This document shows positions 1 through 9,203 of a stretch of DNA of 64,000 nucleotides, one piece after another. Origin of the DNA: Streptomyces sp. NRRL F-2664 (GTDB taxonomy: Bacteria > Actinomycetota > Actinomycetes > Streptomycetales > Streptomycetaceae); NCBI RefSeq assembly GCF_000719345.1, contig NZ_JOFX01000004.1:1-64000 (forward strand), written 5' to 3'. The position numbers were made by a program, and so were the translations under genes. The notes under the pieces are model-generated. The model did not search any database. It had not been told where the DNA came from and saw only the letters and a list, made by a program, of their open reading frames with translations. Every line of letters begins with the position of its first letter. The stretch's first letter is position 1.

Positions 1-35
1 GAAAAACGCTCGGCTGGGAAACCCCAGCCGAGCGT
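1..35 (-). terminator. Rho-independent terminator of aspS
   Basis: A perfect 13-bp stem (6-18 with 23-35) closes a 4-nt AAAC loop. Read on the minus strand it is followed by a T-run (the complement of 1-6), and it lies 100 bp beyond the aspS stop. This is a textbook intrinsic terminator for aspS. Confidence 0.85.
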
Positions 36-134
36 CTGTCTAAACTGCTGGCCACCACACGTCAGTGATCACGTGTTGCGACGACCCCTGGAATCTGCCC
101 GTCGCCCCCGGGCCCTTCCGTGTACCGCTTCGGC

Positions 135-1952
135 TCAGCGTGCCGCGTCCGGGTGGACGGACTCGGTGACCGGCTTGGTGTCGGCAGCCTTCGTCTCGAC
201 CGGCTTGCGCAGCGCGATGTTCAGCTCGCGCAGGCGGGCCTCCTCCAGCACGGTCGGCGCGCCCATCATCAGGTCCTGGGCGTTGCCGTTGAGCGGGAAG
301 GCGATGGTCTCGCGGATGTTCGGCTCGTCGGCCAGCAGCATCACGATGCGGTCCACGCCCGGGGCGATGCCGCCGTGCGGCGGGGCGCCGAGGCGGAACG
401 CGCGCAGCATGCCCGCGAACTCGCGCTCGACGGTCTCGGCCTCGTAGCCCGCGATCTCGAAGGCCTTCAGCATGACCTCGGGCTCGTGGTTGCGGATGGC
501 GCCGGAGGACAGCTCGATGCCGTTGCAGACGATGTCGTACTGCCACGCCAGGATGTCGAGCGGGTCCTTCTCCTCCAGGTCCTTCATGCCGCCCTGCGGC
601 ATGGAGAACGGGTTGTGGGAGAAGTCGATCCTGCCGGTCTCCTCGTCCTTCTCGTACATCGGGAAGTCGACGATCCAGCAGAAGCGGAAGACGTTGTCCT
701 CGAAGTGGCCGGCGCGCTTCGCGGCCTCGACCCGGACCGGGCCCATGATCTTGGAGACCTCGTCGAACTCGCCCGCGCCGAAGAACACGGCGTGGCCGGG
801 GACCAGGCCCAGGCGCTCGGTGAGGACCTTGACGTTCTCCTCGGTGAGGAACTTCGCGATCGGGCCGGACAGCGTGCCGTCCTCACCCACGCGCACCCAG
901 GCCAGGCCCTTGGCGCCGAGGGAGACCGCGTAGTCGCCGAGGCCGTCGAAGAACTTGCGCGGCTGGGCGGCGGTGTCGGGGACGGGCAGGGCGCGCACAT
1001 GCTTGCCGGCGAACGCCTTGAACTCCGAGGCCTCGAACACGTCGGTGATGTCGACGAGCTCCAGCTTGGCGCGCAGGTCGGGCTTGTCGTTGCCGTACTT
1101 CAGCATCGACTCCCGGAACGGGATCCGCGGGAACGGCGAGGTGACCTCGCGGCCGCCGCCGAACTCGGTGAAGAGCTCGGTCATCAGCCGCTCGATCGGC
1201 TGGAAGACGTCCTCCTGCTCGACGAAGGACATCTCGACGTCGAGCTGGTAGAACTCGCCCGGCGAGCGGTCGGCGCGGGCGTCCTCGTCGCGGAAGCAGG
1301 GCGCGATCTGGAAGTACCGGTCGAAGCCGGAGATCATCAGCAGCTGCTTGAACTGCTGCGGGGCCTGCGGCAGGGCGTAGAACTTGCCCGGGTTCAGGCG
1401 GGACGGCACGACGAAGTCACGGGCGCCCTCGGGGGAGGTCGCGGTGAGGATCGGGGTCGCCATCTCGTTGAAGCCGAGGGCCACCATCTTCGAGCGGATC
1501 GAGGCGATGACCGCCGAGCGCAGCATGATGTTGCGGTGCATGCGCTCACGGCGCAGGTCGAGGAAGCGGTACTCCAGGCGGCGCTCCTCGTTCACCCCGT
1601 CGTCGGTGTTGATCGTGAAGGGGAGCGGGGCGGCGGCGCCGAGCACCTCGACCTCGGAGACCTCGATCTCGATCTCGCCGGTCGGCAGGTCGGGGTTGAC
1701 GTTGTCCGCACCGCGGGAAACGACCTTGCCGTCGATGCGGACGACGGTCTCCTTGGAGACGCTGCTGAGGGCCTCGTTCGCGGCGGTGCCGGGGCGGGCG
1801 ACCAGCTGCGTGATGCCGTAGTGGTCACGCAGATCGATGAAGAGGATGCCGCCCAGGTCTCGACGGTTGTGCAGCCAGCCGCTCAGTCGGACGTCGGCGG
1901 CGACGTCAGAGGCGCGGAGCTCGCCGCAGGTGTGGGACCTGTACCGATGCAT
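135..1952 (-). CDS. aspS: Aspartyl-tRNA synthetase
   Basis: Class II aminoacyl-tRNA synthetase that charges tRNA-Asp in the cytoplasm. The 605-aa protein has the usual bacterial AspRS length. It opens with the OB-fold anticodon-binding domain (about residues 1-110, starting [22 protein letters not shown]). The class II core follows with motif 2 ([19 protein letters not shown]), the inserted GAD domain in the middle, and motif 3 near the C-terminus ([17 protein letters not shown]). The ATG at 1952 fits the conserved N-terminus. It is transcribed divergently from the SpoIIE phosphatase gene across about 156 bp and ends in a strong terminator at 6-35. Essential housekeeping gene; identification is secure. 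Confidence 0.97.
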   Translation of the reverse strand: MHRYRSHTCGELRASDVAADVRLSGWLHNRRDLGGILFIDLRDHYGITQLVARPGTAANEALSSVSKETVVRIDGKVVSRGADNVNPDLPTGEIEIEVSEVEVLGAAAPLPFTINTDDGVNEERRLEYRFLDLRRERMHRNIMLRSAVIASIRSKMVALGFNEMATPILTATSPEGARDFVVPSRLNPGKFYALPQAPQQFKQLLMISGFDRYFQIAPCFRDEDARADRSPGEFYQLDVEMSFVEQEDVFQPIERLMTELFTEFGGGREVTSPFPRIPFRESMLKYGNDKPDLRAKLELVDITDVFEASEFKAFAGKHVRALPVPDTAAQPRKFFDGLGDYAVSLGAKGLAWVRVGEDGTLSGPIAKFLTEENVKVLTERLGLVPGHAVFFGAGEFDEVSKIMGPVRVEAAKRAGHFEDNVFRFCWIVDFPMYEKDEETGRIDFSHNPFSMPQGGMKDLEEKDPLDILAWQYDIVCNGIELSSGAIRNHEPEVMLKAFEIAGYEAETVEREFAGMLRAFRLGAPPHGGIAPGVDRIVMLLADEPNIRETIAFPLNGNAQDLMMGAPTVLEEARLRELNIALRKPVETKAADTKPVTESVHPDAAR

Positions 1953-2108
1953 CAGTCATCCAGTTCTTCGCGATACCAGGGTGGATTCAACCGTCCCAAG
2001 GTTACCGTCCGGGGCGATGCCGGGTCGGGCACTGCCGTCGGCCTGCGCAAATGCGCCCGACAACCCGCGAACAGGCACGTACCGGATGCGACCTGTAAAG
2101 ATGACCGG

Positions 2109-4088
2109 GTGCGTACCGAGGATGTCCTGGCCGCCGTCGCGACGGGTCTGTGGCGATGGGACAACGCCGCCGGGACGGTCTCCCTCGACGGGGAGGCCGC
2201 CCGGCTCCTCGGCCTGCCCGCCGAACCGGTGGTCCTGCCGGAGGTCGCCGTGCGCTCCCGCTTCCATCCGGTGGACTGGAACGAGATCAACGGGATCGTG
2301 AACCTTGCCGTCGCCGAGGGCACCCTCGCCGAGGCCCGGCTGCGGATCATGGACGTGGACGGGCGGGTCATGCGGACCGTGCGCAGCCGCTCGAAGCCGC
2401 TGGAGCGCTGGTCCGCCGACGGCAGTCCGGACTACGAGTTGATCGGCACCATCCAGGAGATCGCCGAGCCGCAGCCGGGCACGACGGCCGCCCACACGCC
2501 CATCACGGGCGACTGGCGCCGTTCCCGCGAGGCGTTCCTGCTGGACGCGGGCCGGGCGCTGGCGGAGGCCCGGTCCACGGCGGAGGTGCTGCCGACGCCC
2601 GAGGACTACAAGCGGCGCTTCCCCGCCACCTGGCCGCTCGCGCAGCGCTTCGACCGGGTGTCCTGGGCCTTCCTGCCGCTGATCGTGGCGGGGCGGACCA
2701 TGGGCGCCTGGATGGCCGCCTTCAAGCAGCCGGCGTCCTTCTCGCCCGACGAGCGGTCGGTGCTGACGACCGTGGCCCGGATGCTCGCCCAGGCGCTCCA
2801 GCGGGCCGGGGTGGCGGAATCGGAGCGGGAGCTCACCACGGGCCTGCAGCGGTCGATGATGCCGCAGCTCGGTCCGGAGATCCCCGGCATGCGCATCGCC
2901 GCCCGCTACGTGCCCACCGGCGGCGGGCTCCAGGTGGGCGGCGACTGGTACGACATGATCCCGCTGCCCTCGGGCCGGTTCGCGCTGGTCATCGGGGACG
3001 TGCAGGGCCACGACGTGCGGGCGGCCGGCCTGATGGGCCAGCTGCGGATCGCCGTACGCGCGTACGCCTCCGAGGGGCACCGGCCGGATGCGGTGCTCTC
3101 GCGGGCCTCCCGGTTCCTCGCCGGGCTGGGCGCCTCCCAGGACTCCGCCGGGGAGGACCAGGACGCGCAGGGCCCACGCTTCGCGACCTGCCTGTACGTG
3201 GAGTGCGACCCCGCAACCGGAACGCTGGAGGTGGCCCGCGCCGGGCACCCCGACCCCGTGGTGCGGATGACCGACGGCACCGTGCTGATGCGGCCCACCG
3301 CCGGCGGGCTGCCCCTCGGCATCGACCCGGACACCGACTACCCGACGACCCGGTTCACGCTGGAGCCGGGCGAGACGATGATGCTCTGCACCGACGGGCT
3401 CATCGAGACGGGCGGCCACGACCTGGACACCGGCTGGGCGCGGCTGCGCGCCGTCCTGGAGGCCGACACGCACGGGGCCGGCGGCCACGACGGGGGCGCG
3501 CTGGACGGCCGGCACCTGGAGACGCTGGCCGACCTGCTGGTCCAGGCGGTGCACGGGCCGTCCTCGCACCACACCACGGGTCCGCTGGCCGACCGCCGGG
3601 AGGACGACATAGCGGTGGTGCTGCTGTGCCGCGAGGGCGCGGGCTGCGGCTGCGACACCTCGGCGGCGCACCCGGTCCGCCCGGCCCGGCGCACCATGCT
3701 GACCGTGGCCCAGGCGGAGCCGGAACGCATCGCCGGGGCGCGCCGGCAGGTCCGGGAGCTGCTGCACGACTGGGCGGACGAGGACCAGGTGGACTCGGCG
3801 GTGCTGATGGTCTCGGAGATGGTCACCAACGTCCTCATGCACACCGACGGCGACGCCCTGCTGGTCGCCGAGGCGGTGGGCGAGCTGGGCGAGCGGCGGC
3901 TGCGCGTGGAGGTCGCGGACTCCAGCGACGAGCTCCCGCACAAGCGGCACCCGGGTGAGATGGCCTCCAGCGGCCGCGGGGTGCTGCTGACGGAGATGCT
4001 GGCCGACGCGTGGGGCGTGGACCCGCGCGGCGAGGGAAAGTCGATCTGGTTCGAGCTGTACGAGCAGGCCAAGCGGCCTGAGCTGTAG
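2109..4088 (+). CDS. SpoIIE-family PP2C phosphatase with C-terminal RsbW-like ATPase domain
   Basis: Multidomain regulator of 659 aa from a GTG at 2109; upstream in-frame sequence overlaps aspS antisense and is not coding. Domains in order: PAS-like segment (about 5-115), a short GAF-like piece (about 135-235, VSWAFLPLIVAGRTMGAWMAAF), SpoIIE/PP2C phosphatase (about 245-500, with GGDWYDMI, VIGDVQGHD and LCTDGLIE metal-site motifs), and an HATPase_c_2 anti-sigma-like kinase domain (about 525-650, SEMVTNVLMHT and GRGVLLTEMLAD). Such proteins are known to act on STAS anti-anti-sigma partners in stress or developmental sigma switching; no partner gene is adjacent. The GAF looks shortened (see findings). 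The start codon is less certain than the domains. Confidence 0.88.
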   Translation: MRTEDVLAAVATGLWRWDNAAGTVSLDGEAARLLGLPAEPVVLPEVAVRSRFHPVDWNEINGIVNLAVAEGTLAEARLRIMDVDGRVMRTVRSRSKPLERWSADGSPDYELIGTIQEIAEPQPGTTAAHTPITGDWRRSREAFLLDAGRALAEARSTAEVLPTPEDYKRRFPATWPLAQRFDRVSWAFLPLIVAGRTMGAWMAAFKQPASFSPDERSVLTTVARMLAQALQRAGVAESERELTTGLQRSMMPQLGPEIPGMRIAARYVPTGGGLQVGGDWYDMIPLPSGRFALVIGDVQGHDVRAAGLMGQLRIAVRAYASEGHRPDAVLSRASRFLAGLGASQDSAGEDQDAQGPRFATCLYVECDPATGTLEVARAGHPDPVVRMTDGTVLMRPTAGGLPLGIDPDTDYPTTRFTLEPGETMMLCTDGLIETGGHDLDTGWARLRAVLEADTHGAGGHDGGALDGRHLETLADLLVQAVHGPSSHHTTGPLADRREDDIAVVLLCREGAGCGCDTSAAHPVRPARRTMLTVAQAEPERIAGARRQVRELLHDWADEDQVDSAVLMVSEMVTNVLMHTDGDALLVAEAVGELGERRLRVEVADSSDELPHKRHPGEMASSGRGVLLTEMLADAWGVDPRGEGKSIWFELYEQAKRPEL

Positions 4089-4141
4089 GAAGCGCGGCCG
4101 TCCCCCCGCGCACTGCCCGACGGGGCACGGCAGCGCACGGA

Positions 4142-4168
4142 CCGCGGCCCCCGCCGAGGGGGTCGCGG
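4142..4168. terminator. Hairpin between convergent SpoIIE and pirin genes
   Basis: An 11-bp GC-rich stem (4142-4152 with 4158-4168, one G-T pair) with a 5-nt loop lies between the converging genes ending at 4088 and 4207. It probably acts as a bidirectional terminator; there is no long T-run. Confidence 0.55.
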
Positions 4169-4202
4169 CCCGTGCTGTGTCCGGGGCCCGTGCTGTGTCC
4201 GG
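4167..4202. repeat. Perfect 2 x 18-bp tandem duplication
   Basis: The unit GGCCCGTGCTGTGTCCGG occurs at 4167-4184 and again, unchanged, at 4185-4202, just beyond the pirin stop codon. It is a recent-looking slippage duplication in the convergent intergenic gap, adjacent to the 4142-4168 hairpin. Confidence 0.85.
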
Positions 4203-4206
4203 GGGG

Positions 4207-5202
4207 TCAGTCCTCCGCGGCCTCACCCGTACCGCGGTGGCCGAGGCCGGTGCGGGCGGTGGTGGGGATGCGGCCCAGGCGGCCCGCCTGGAAGTCGTCG
4301 AAGGCCTGCTGCAGCTCGTGCCGGCTGTTCATGACGAACGGCCCGTAGTGCGCCATGGGTTCCCGGATCGGGCGCCCGCCGAGGAGGACGATCTCCAGGT
4401 CGGGGGTGTGGGAGTCCTGGGCCTCGTCCGCCCGCACCGTGAGCGATCCGCCCTCGCCGAACACGGCCGTCTGCCCGGTGTGCAGGGGCCTGCGGTCCTC
4501 GCCGACCGACCCGCGCCCGGCCATCACGTACGCCAGGGCGTTGAAGTCCTCGCGCCACGGCAGGGTGACCTGCGCTCCCGGTGCGACGGTCGCGTGGATC
4601 ATCGTGATGGGCGTGTGGGTGATGCCGGGGCCCTCGTGGCCGTCGACCTCCCCGGCGATCACCCGGAGCAGGGCGCCGCCGTCCGGGGTGGTCAGCAGGG
4701 TGACCTTGCCGCCGCCGATGTCCTGGTAGCGCGGGGGCATCATCTTGTCGGCTGCCGGCAGGTTCACCCACAGCTGGAGGCCGTGGAAGAGCCCGCCGCT
4801 GACGACGAGGGACTCCGGCGGGGCCTCGATGTGCAGCAGGCCCGAACCGGCGGTCATCCACTGCGTGTCGCCGCCGTTGATGACGCCGCCGCCGCCGTTG
4901 GTGTCCTGGTGGACGAAGGTGCCGTCGATCAGGTACGTGACGGTCTCGAAGCCCCGGTGGGGGTGCCACGGGGTGCCCTTGGGCTCGCCCGGGGCGTACT
5001 CCACCTCGCCCATCTGGTCCATCATGATGAACGGGTCGAGGTACTGGTAGTTGATGCCGGCGAACGCGCGCCGCACCGGGAATCCCTCGCCCTCGAACCC
5101 ACTGGGAGCGGAGACGACGGCCAGCACCTTGCGCGGGACGACGGCCTGCGGTTCCGCAACGCGCGGAAGCGTCAACGGGTTCTCAACAGTCACTGCGGGC
5201 AT
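4207..5202 (-). CDS. Pirin family protein
   Basis: Bicupin protein of the pirin family, 331 aa. Cupin metal ligands are visible in GTPWHPHRGFETVTYLIDG and HQDTNGGGGVINGGDTQWM, and the C-terminal pirin_C part is complete. Family members include quercetinase-type dioxygenases and redox-linked regulators; the substrate here is unknown. The ATG at 5202 is chosen because AAGGAGGT stands about 8 nt upstream; an in-frame extension to 5337 would cross a terminator-like hairpin. The gene carries a sequence closely matching the phiC31 attB (4963-4996), as the S. coelicolor pirin gene SCO3798 is known to do. A perfect inverted repeat lies about 22 bp upstream of the start. Confidence 0.92.
   Translation of the reverse strand: MPAVTVENPLTLPRVAEPQAVVPRKVLAVVSAPSGFEGEGFPVRRAFAGINYQYLDPFIMMDQMGEVEYAPGEPKGTPWHPHRGFETVTYLIDGTFVHQDTNGGGGVINGGDTQWMTAGSGLLHIEAPPESLVVSGGLFHGLQLWVNLPAADKMMPPRYQDIGGGKVTLLTTPDGGALLRVIAGEVDGHEGPGITHTPITMIHATVAPGAQVTLPWREDFNALAYVMAGRGSVGEDRRPLHTGQTAVFGEGGSLTVRADEAQDSHTPDLEIVLLGGRPIREPMAHYGPFVMNSRHELQQAFDDFQAGRLGRIPTTARTGLGHRGTGEAAED
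4963..4996. other. phiC31-type attB site inside the pirin gene
   Basis: Aligned by eye to the 34-bp minimal phiC31 attB recalled from the literature, about 29 of 34 positions match. The central TTG core (TT at 4979-4980) is flanked by GTGCCCTTGGGCTC. The site is in the same gene family (pirin) used by phiC31 in S. coelicolor. It appears unoccupied here because the pirin frame is intact. Confidence 0.75.
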
Positions 5203-5223
5203 GGTCAGGACCTCCTTCTGATC

Positions 5224-5242
5224 CGAGTTTAGTTGAAACTCG
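5224..5242. promoter_or_regulatory. Perfect inverted repeat upstream of pirin gene
   Basis: CGAGTTT (5224-5230) and AAACTCG (5236-5242) form a perfect 7-bp inverted repeat with a 5-nt spacer, just upstream of the pirin ribosome-binding site. Its size and place suit an operator for a dimeric repressor such as a MarR-type protein. No regulator of that family is adjacent; the nearest is the ArsR-like protein encoded at 5445-6404. Confidence 0.5.
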
Positions 5243-5271
5243 AACTTTCTGCCACACCCCACAGAACAGAA

Positions 5272-5301
5272 GGGGCCCCGGGAGCATTCCCCCGGGGCCC
5301 T
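5272..5301 (-). terminator. Terminator downstream of the ArsR-like regulator gene
   Basis: A 10-bp G/C stem (5273-5282 with 5291-5300, plus a terminal G-T pair) and an 8-nt loop separate the regulator gene (stop at 5445, minus strand) from the pirin promoter. It implies that the two minus-strand genes are separate transcripts. Confidence 0.6.
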
Positions 5302-5444
5302 GATACCTCCGACCTGCGGTGACGACGCGACGCACACGCCGGCGACGGCGCCAGGACCCCCGTACCCGGCGCCACCACCCCCGCAGCACCGATAGTCGGC
5401 GGCCGCAGGCGGAGGCGCGATGCTTTCGGTGGTGGCCGAAACGT

Positions 5445-6404
5445 TCAGCCGCCGCTGTGCAGCAGGTCGACGCCGAGGCCCGTGACCGCGTGCAGAACCG
5501 CTTTGCCGTCCCGCCGGGTGGTGATCAGGCCGGCGGCGCGGAGGGTCCGGGTGTGCTCGGACACCGACGGGAGGCTGATGTCGAGGTCCCGGGCCAGCTC
5601 ACTGGTGGTGCGCTGCTGGACCAGCAGCTGCAGCACGGCGGCCCGGGTACGCCCCAGCAGCGCGTCCAGCGCGCCCTCGGCCGGGCCCGGGACCACCAGC
5701 GGCAGCGGCGTCATCGCGGGGTACAACAGCACATGGCGCCCCGAAGGGTGCTCGGCGAGCAGCGGGCGCCCCGTCCAGAACGGCGACGGCATCAGCATCA
5801 GGCCCCGGCCCGCGAGTCGGACTTCGTACGCCGGGTCGCGGTCGACCTCGAAGGCCGTACCCGTCCAGCCCGCCGCCGGGTGGGTGCTCGCCAGCGCCGC
5901 CCTGATGCCGTGCGTGGCCAGCAGCCGGGTGCGCCAGGCGACGTCCGCCTGGAAGGACTGCCGGATGCGCGGCCAGTGCGGGGCCACGAGCAGGTCGTAC
6001 GCGGACCGCAGCGCGCTGTCGAGCCGGTCCCACGCCTCGCGGTCCTGCGCCCACAGCGCACGCAGCCAGGACGCGCTGCCGGGGGCCCGGTCGGCGACGC
6101 GGCCCAGCTCCTCGGGAGCGAGCCGGGCGCCCGCCTCCCGCACGGCCGCCAGCCCTTCCTCCAGGGTGCGCGCGTACGGCTCGACGAACTGCGGGTTGTC
6201 GCCGTCCGGGCGCAGCAGGTCCAGCAGAGGGCGCGCCCTGACAGGCAGCTCCTGCACGACACGGGACCGCCACCGGCCGAAAACCGCCGCCTCGTCGGTG
6301 CGCTGCGAGGCGACCAGCGCCATGGCCAGCTCCACCATCGGCAGCGGCTCGCTCGCGAGGGTGACGTCGAACAGGTCCTCGGCGGTGAAGTGCACCCTCA
6401 GCAA
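5445..6404 (-). CDS. ArsR-like winged-helix transcriptional regulator
   Basis: 319-aa cytoplasmic regulator of a Streptomyces-type family. A long N-terminal region (about 1-230) of unknown fold precedes a C-terminal winged HTH (about 235-310) with the recognition-helix signature SELARDLDISLPSVSEHTRTLRAAGLI, typical of ArsR/HTH_5 proteins. No metal-binding cysteine pair is visible, so metal sensing is not supported. It lies upstream of pirin on the same strand but a terminator-like hairpin separates them. Target genes are unknown; control of the neighbouring pirin gene is possible but only inferred from position. Confidence 0.75.
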   Translation of the reverse strand: MLRVHFTAEDLFDVTLASEPLPMVELAMALVASQRTDEAAVFGRWRSRVVQELPVRARPLLDLLRPDGDNPQFVEPYARTLEEGLAAVREAGARLAPEELGRVADRAPGSASWLRALWAQDREAWDRLDSALRSAYDLLVAPHWPRIRQSFQADVAWRTRLLATHGIRAALASTHPAAGWTGTAFEVDRDPAYEVRLAGRGLMLMPSPFWTGRPLLAEHPSGRHVLLYPAMTPLPLVVPGPAEGALDALLGRTRAAVLQLLVQQRTTSELARDLDISLPSVSEHTRTLRAAGLITTRRDGKAVLHAVTGLGVDLLHSGG

Positions 6405-6456
6405 TGCCGCCCCCCGTCAGGTCCGGCGTCCAGCCGCCTGCGCAGCAATGGCGCGT

Positions 6457-6915
6457 CTAGCCGTACATGCGGCGCATGGCGAAGTCGACCATCTGCTCGA
6501 CCGCCTTGGCGTCGAAGACCATCCGGTGGTCGCCCTCCATGTCGAGGACGAAGCCGTAGCCGGTGGGCAGCAGGTCGATCACCTCGGCGCCGGTGATCAC
6601 GAAGTACTTGGACTCCTTGCCGGCGTACCGGCGCAGTTCCTTGAGCGTGGTGAACATGGGGATGACCGGCTGCTGCGTGTTGTGCAGCGCCAGGAAGCCG
6701 GGGGTCTCGCCGCGCGGGCAGTAGACCTTCGACGAGGCGAAGACCTGCTGGAAGTCCTCGGCGGACATGGACCCCGTGGTGAAGGCCCGCACGGCGTCCG
6801 CGAGGGAGGGCGGGGACGGCTCCGGGTACAGCGGCGGCGCCTGCCCGTAGCCCTGCGGGGGCTGCTGCGGGGCGTACTGCTGCTGGGCGCCCGGGTTCTG
6901 GTCGTAGCCGTACAT
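6457..6915 (-). CDS. SseB N-terminal domain protein
   Basis: 152-aa protein starting MYGYDQNPGAQQQYAPQQ: a Gln/Pro/Tyr-rich low-complexity N-terminus (about 1-35) followed by an SseB-like domain (about 38-150, with FASSKVYCPRG, PVIPMFTTLKELRRYAG and IDLLPTGYGFVLD). SseB-like proteins are soluble and of poorly defined role in actinomycetes; they recur near serine-sensitivity and DUF1266 proteins. The ATG at 6915 marks the start of the recognisable protein; upstream in-frame sequence looks non-coding. The gene is divergent from the acyl-CoA dehydrogenase gene, sharing a roughly 290-bp intergenic region. No catalytic residues can be assigned. Confidence 0.75.
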   Translation of the reverse strand: MYGYDQNPGAQQQYAPQQPPQGYGQAPPLYPEPSPPSLADAVRAFTTGSMSAEDFQQVFASSKVYCPRGETPGFLALHNTQQPVIPMFTTLKELRRYAGKESKYFVITGAEVIDLLPTGYGFVLDMEGDHRMVFDAKAVEQMVDFAMRRMYG

Positions 6916-7125
6916 GGGCCGAAGCCTACCGAGCGCCTGCGGGCATACCGGCCGGTACCGGCCACCGATTCCTCTGCGGGGTGCGGTCAGGAGCCCCTGA
7001 GCGGCGGGCACTCCGCTGCTCGACGCCCTGACCCTGCGGTGGGGCGCCACGCACGGGCACGGCACCGAGACGGTCCGGTGCGAGCTTGACCCTGGTCACA
7101 GTCGGCGCGGAAGGGTTGCCGTTAT

Positions 7126-7161
7126 TACCGGCGGGTAGCATCATGTTGTTACCGATTGGTA
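7126..7161. promoter_or_regulatory. Two TACC(N4)GGTA operator-like palindromes in fadE5 promoter
   Basis: TACCGGCGGGTA (7126-7137) and TACCGATTGGTA (7150-7161) share the pattern TACCG(N3)GGTA and are centred 24 bp apart. A plausible promoter (TTGCCG at 7116, 17-bp spacer, CATCAT at 7139) places the first inside the spacer and the second over the start of transcription. This is the usual layout for repression by a TetR-type fatty-acid regulator; the regulator is not identified. Confidence 0.55.
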
Positions 7162-7205
7162 TGTACGAGGAACCTGTCTCCCCGAGCCTTAACGGAGCCG
7201 TCGCC

Positions 7206-9032
7206 ATGGGGCACTACAAGTCGAATCTCCGCGACATCGAGTTCAACCTCTTCGAGGTGCTCGGCCGCGACCAGCACTACGGCACCGGTCCGTTCGAGGA
7301 GATGGACACCGAGACCGCCAAGAGCGTCCTGTCCGAGATAGCCCGCCTCGCCGAGAACGAGCTGGCGGAGTCCTTCGCGGACGCCGACCGCAACCCGCCC
7401 GTCTTCGACCCCGAGACCAACACCGCGCCGGTCCCGGCCTCGTTCAAGAAGAGCTACAAGGCCTTCATGGACTCCGAGTACTGGCGTCTGGGCATCCCGG
7501 AGGAGATCGGCGGCACCGTCTCCCCGCGCTCCCTCGTCTGGGCCTACGCGGAGCTGCTGCTCGGCTCGAACCCGGCCGTCTGGATGTACTCCTCCGGCCC
7601 GGCCTTCGCCGGCGTCCTCCACGAGGAGGGCAACGAGGCGCAGAAGAAGATCGCGCAGATCGCCGTCGAGAAGCGCTGGGGCTCCACCATGGTCCTCACC
7701 GAGCCGGACGCCGGCTCGGACGTGGGCGCCGGCCGCACCAAGGCCGTCCAGCAGGAGGACGGCTCCTGGCACATCGAGGGCGTGAAGCGCTTCATCACCT
7801 CCGGTGAGCACGACATGGAGGAGAACATCCTCCACTACGTCCTCGCCCGCCCCGAGGGCCACGGCCCGGGCACCAAGGGCCTGTCGCTCTTCCTCGTCCC
7901 GAAGTTCCACTTCGACTGGGAGACCGGCGAGCTGGGCGAGCGCAACGGCGTCTACGCCACGAACGTCGAGCACAAGATGGGCCTCAAGGCCTCCAACACG
8001 TGCGAGATGACCTTCGGCGACCGGCACCCCGCCAAGGGCTGGCTGATCGGCGACAAGCACGACGGCATCCGCCAGATGTTCATGATCATCGAGTTCGCGC
8101 GCATGATGGTCGGCACGAAGGCCATCGCCACCCTCTCCACCGGCTACCTCAACGCGCTGGAGTACGCCAAGGAGCGCGTGCAGGGCCCGGACCTGGCGAA
8201 CTTCATGGACAAGACCGCGCCCAAGGTCACCATCACGCACCACCCCGACGTGCGCCGCTCGCTGATGACGCAGAAGGCGTACGCCGAGGGCATGCGCGCC
8301 CTCGTCCTCTACACGGCGTCCGTCCAGGACGAGATCCAGGTCAAGCAGGCCGCGGGCGAGGACGCCTCCTCCCTCGTCGGCCTGAACGACCTGCTCCTGC
8401 CGATCGTGAAGGGCTACGGCTCGGAGAAGTCCTACGAGCAGCTCGCGCAGTCCCTGCAAACCTTCGGCGGCTCCGGCTACCTGCAGGAGTACCCGATCGA
8501 GCAGTACATCCGCGACGCCAAGATCGACACCCTGTACGAGGGCACCACGGCCATCCAGGGCCAGGACTTCTTCTTCCGGAAGATCGTCCGCGACCAGGGC
8601 GCCTCGCTGAACATCCTCTCCGAGACGATCAAGAAGTTCCTGGCCGAGGGCTCCGGCGGCGAGGAGCTGGCCGGCGCCCGCGACGCGCTCGCCAAGGCCG
8701 CCGTCGACCTGGAGGCCATCGTCGGCCAGATGATCGTCGACCTCACCGCCACCGGCGAGGACGTCAAGAACATCTACAAGGTCGGCCAGAACACCACCCG
8801 CCTGCTGATGGCCTCCGGTGACGTGGTCGTCGGCTACCTGCTGCTCAAGGGCGCCGCCGTGGCCGCCGAGAAGCTGGCGACGGCCTCCGCCAAGGACGTC
8901 CCCTTCTACACCGGCAAGATCGCCGCCGCGAAGTTCTTCGCCGCGGAGGTCCTCCCGGGCGTCTCGGTCCAGCGCCAGCTGGCCGAGGCCGTCGACAACT
9001 CCCTCATGGAGCTCGACGAGGCCGCGTTCTAA
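7206..9032 (+). CDS. FadE5-type acyl-CoA dehydrogenase
   Basis: 608-aa flavoprotein that would catalyse the first, FAD-dependent alpha-beta dehydrogenation of acyl-CoAs. It is much longer than ordinary (about 390-aa) acyl-CoA dehydrogenases and matches mycobacterial FadE5 along its length: [20 protein letters not shown] at the start, [19 protein letters not shown] in the middle domain, [39 protein letters not shown], and a helical C-terminal extension ending MELDEAAF. The ATG at 7206 is the start because all homology begins there; an upstream in-frame ATG would include the promoter. A 15-bp-stem terminator follows. Control by the two upstream palindromes is likely. Confidence 0.93.
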   Translation: MGHYKSNLRDIEFNLFEVLGRDQHYGTGPFEEMDTETAKSVLSEIARLAENELAESFADADRNPPVFDPETNTAPVPASFKKSYKAFMDSEYWRLGIPEEIGGTVSPRSLVWAYAELLLGSNPAVWMYSSGPAFAGVLHEEGNEAQKKIAQIAVEKRWGSTMVLTEPDAGSDVGAGRTKAVQQEDGSWHIEGVKRFITSGEHDMEENILHYVLARPEGHGPGTKGLSLFLVPKFHFDWETGELGERNGVYATNVEHKMGLKASNTCEMTFGDRHPAKGWLIGDKHDGIRQMFMIIEFARMMVGTKAIATLSTGYLNALEYAKERVQGPDLANFMDKTAPKVTITHHPDVRRSLMTQKAYAEGMRALVLYTASVQDEIQVKQAAGEDASSLVGLNDLLLPIVKGYGSEKSYEQLAQSLQTFGGSGYLQEYPIEQYIRDAKIDTLYEGTTAIQGQDFFFRKIVRDQGASLNILSETIKKFLAEGSGGEELAGARDALAKAAVDLEAIVGQMIVDLTATGEDVKNIYKVGQNTTRLLMASGDVVVGYLLLKGAAVAAEKLATASAKDVPFYTGKIAAAKFFAAEVLPGVSVQRQLAEAVDNSLMELDEAAF

Positions 9033-9077
9033 GGACGCGCGCCACCCCGCCCGCAGCACTGCTGCGCCGCACCCGCA

Positions 9078-9113
9078 CAGCGGCCGGGTCCCCCGCACAG
9101 GGACCCGGCCGCT
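9078..9113 (+). terminator. Strong terminator after fadE5-like gene
   Basis: A perfect 15-bp stem (9078-9092 with 9099-9113) with a 6-nt loop lies 46 bp after the stop codon. Such GC-rich stems without a T-run are normal for Streptomyces terminators. Confidence 0.75.
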
Positions 9114-9203
9114 GCCGCGTGCCCGGGCACCGCCACCGCCCCCTCACGGGGCCCTGTACTGCGGCTTTCCCCGATGTCAGTCGTTCATGGGACGCTCGTA
9201 GGC

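Noticed and set aside
57..79. ACACGT/ACGTGT inverted repeat near the aspS end
   Set aside because: Short arms with mismatches outside the core; it does not match parS and has no evident function.
120..2108. Open frame upstream of the SpoIIE gene, continuous with it from 120
   Set aside because: It is antisense to aspS and has no similarity to a known domain; long antisense frames are expected at this GC content. The gene start is placed at 2109.
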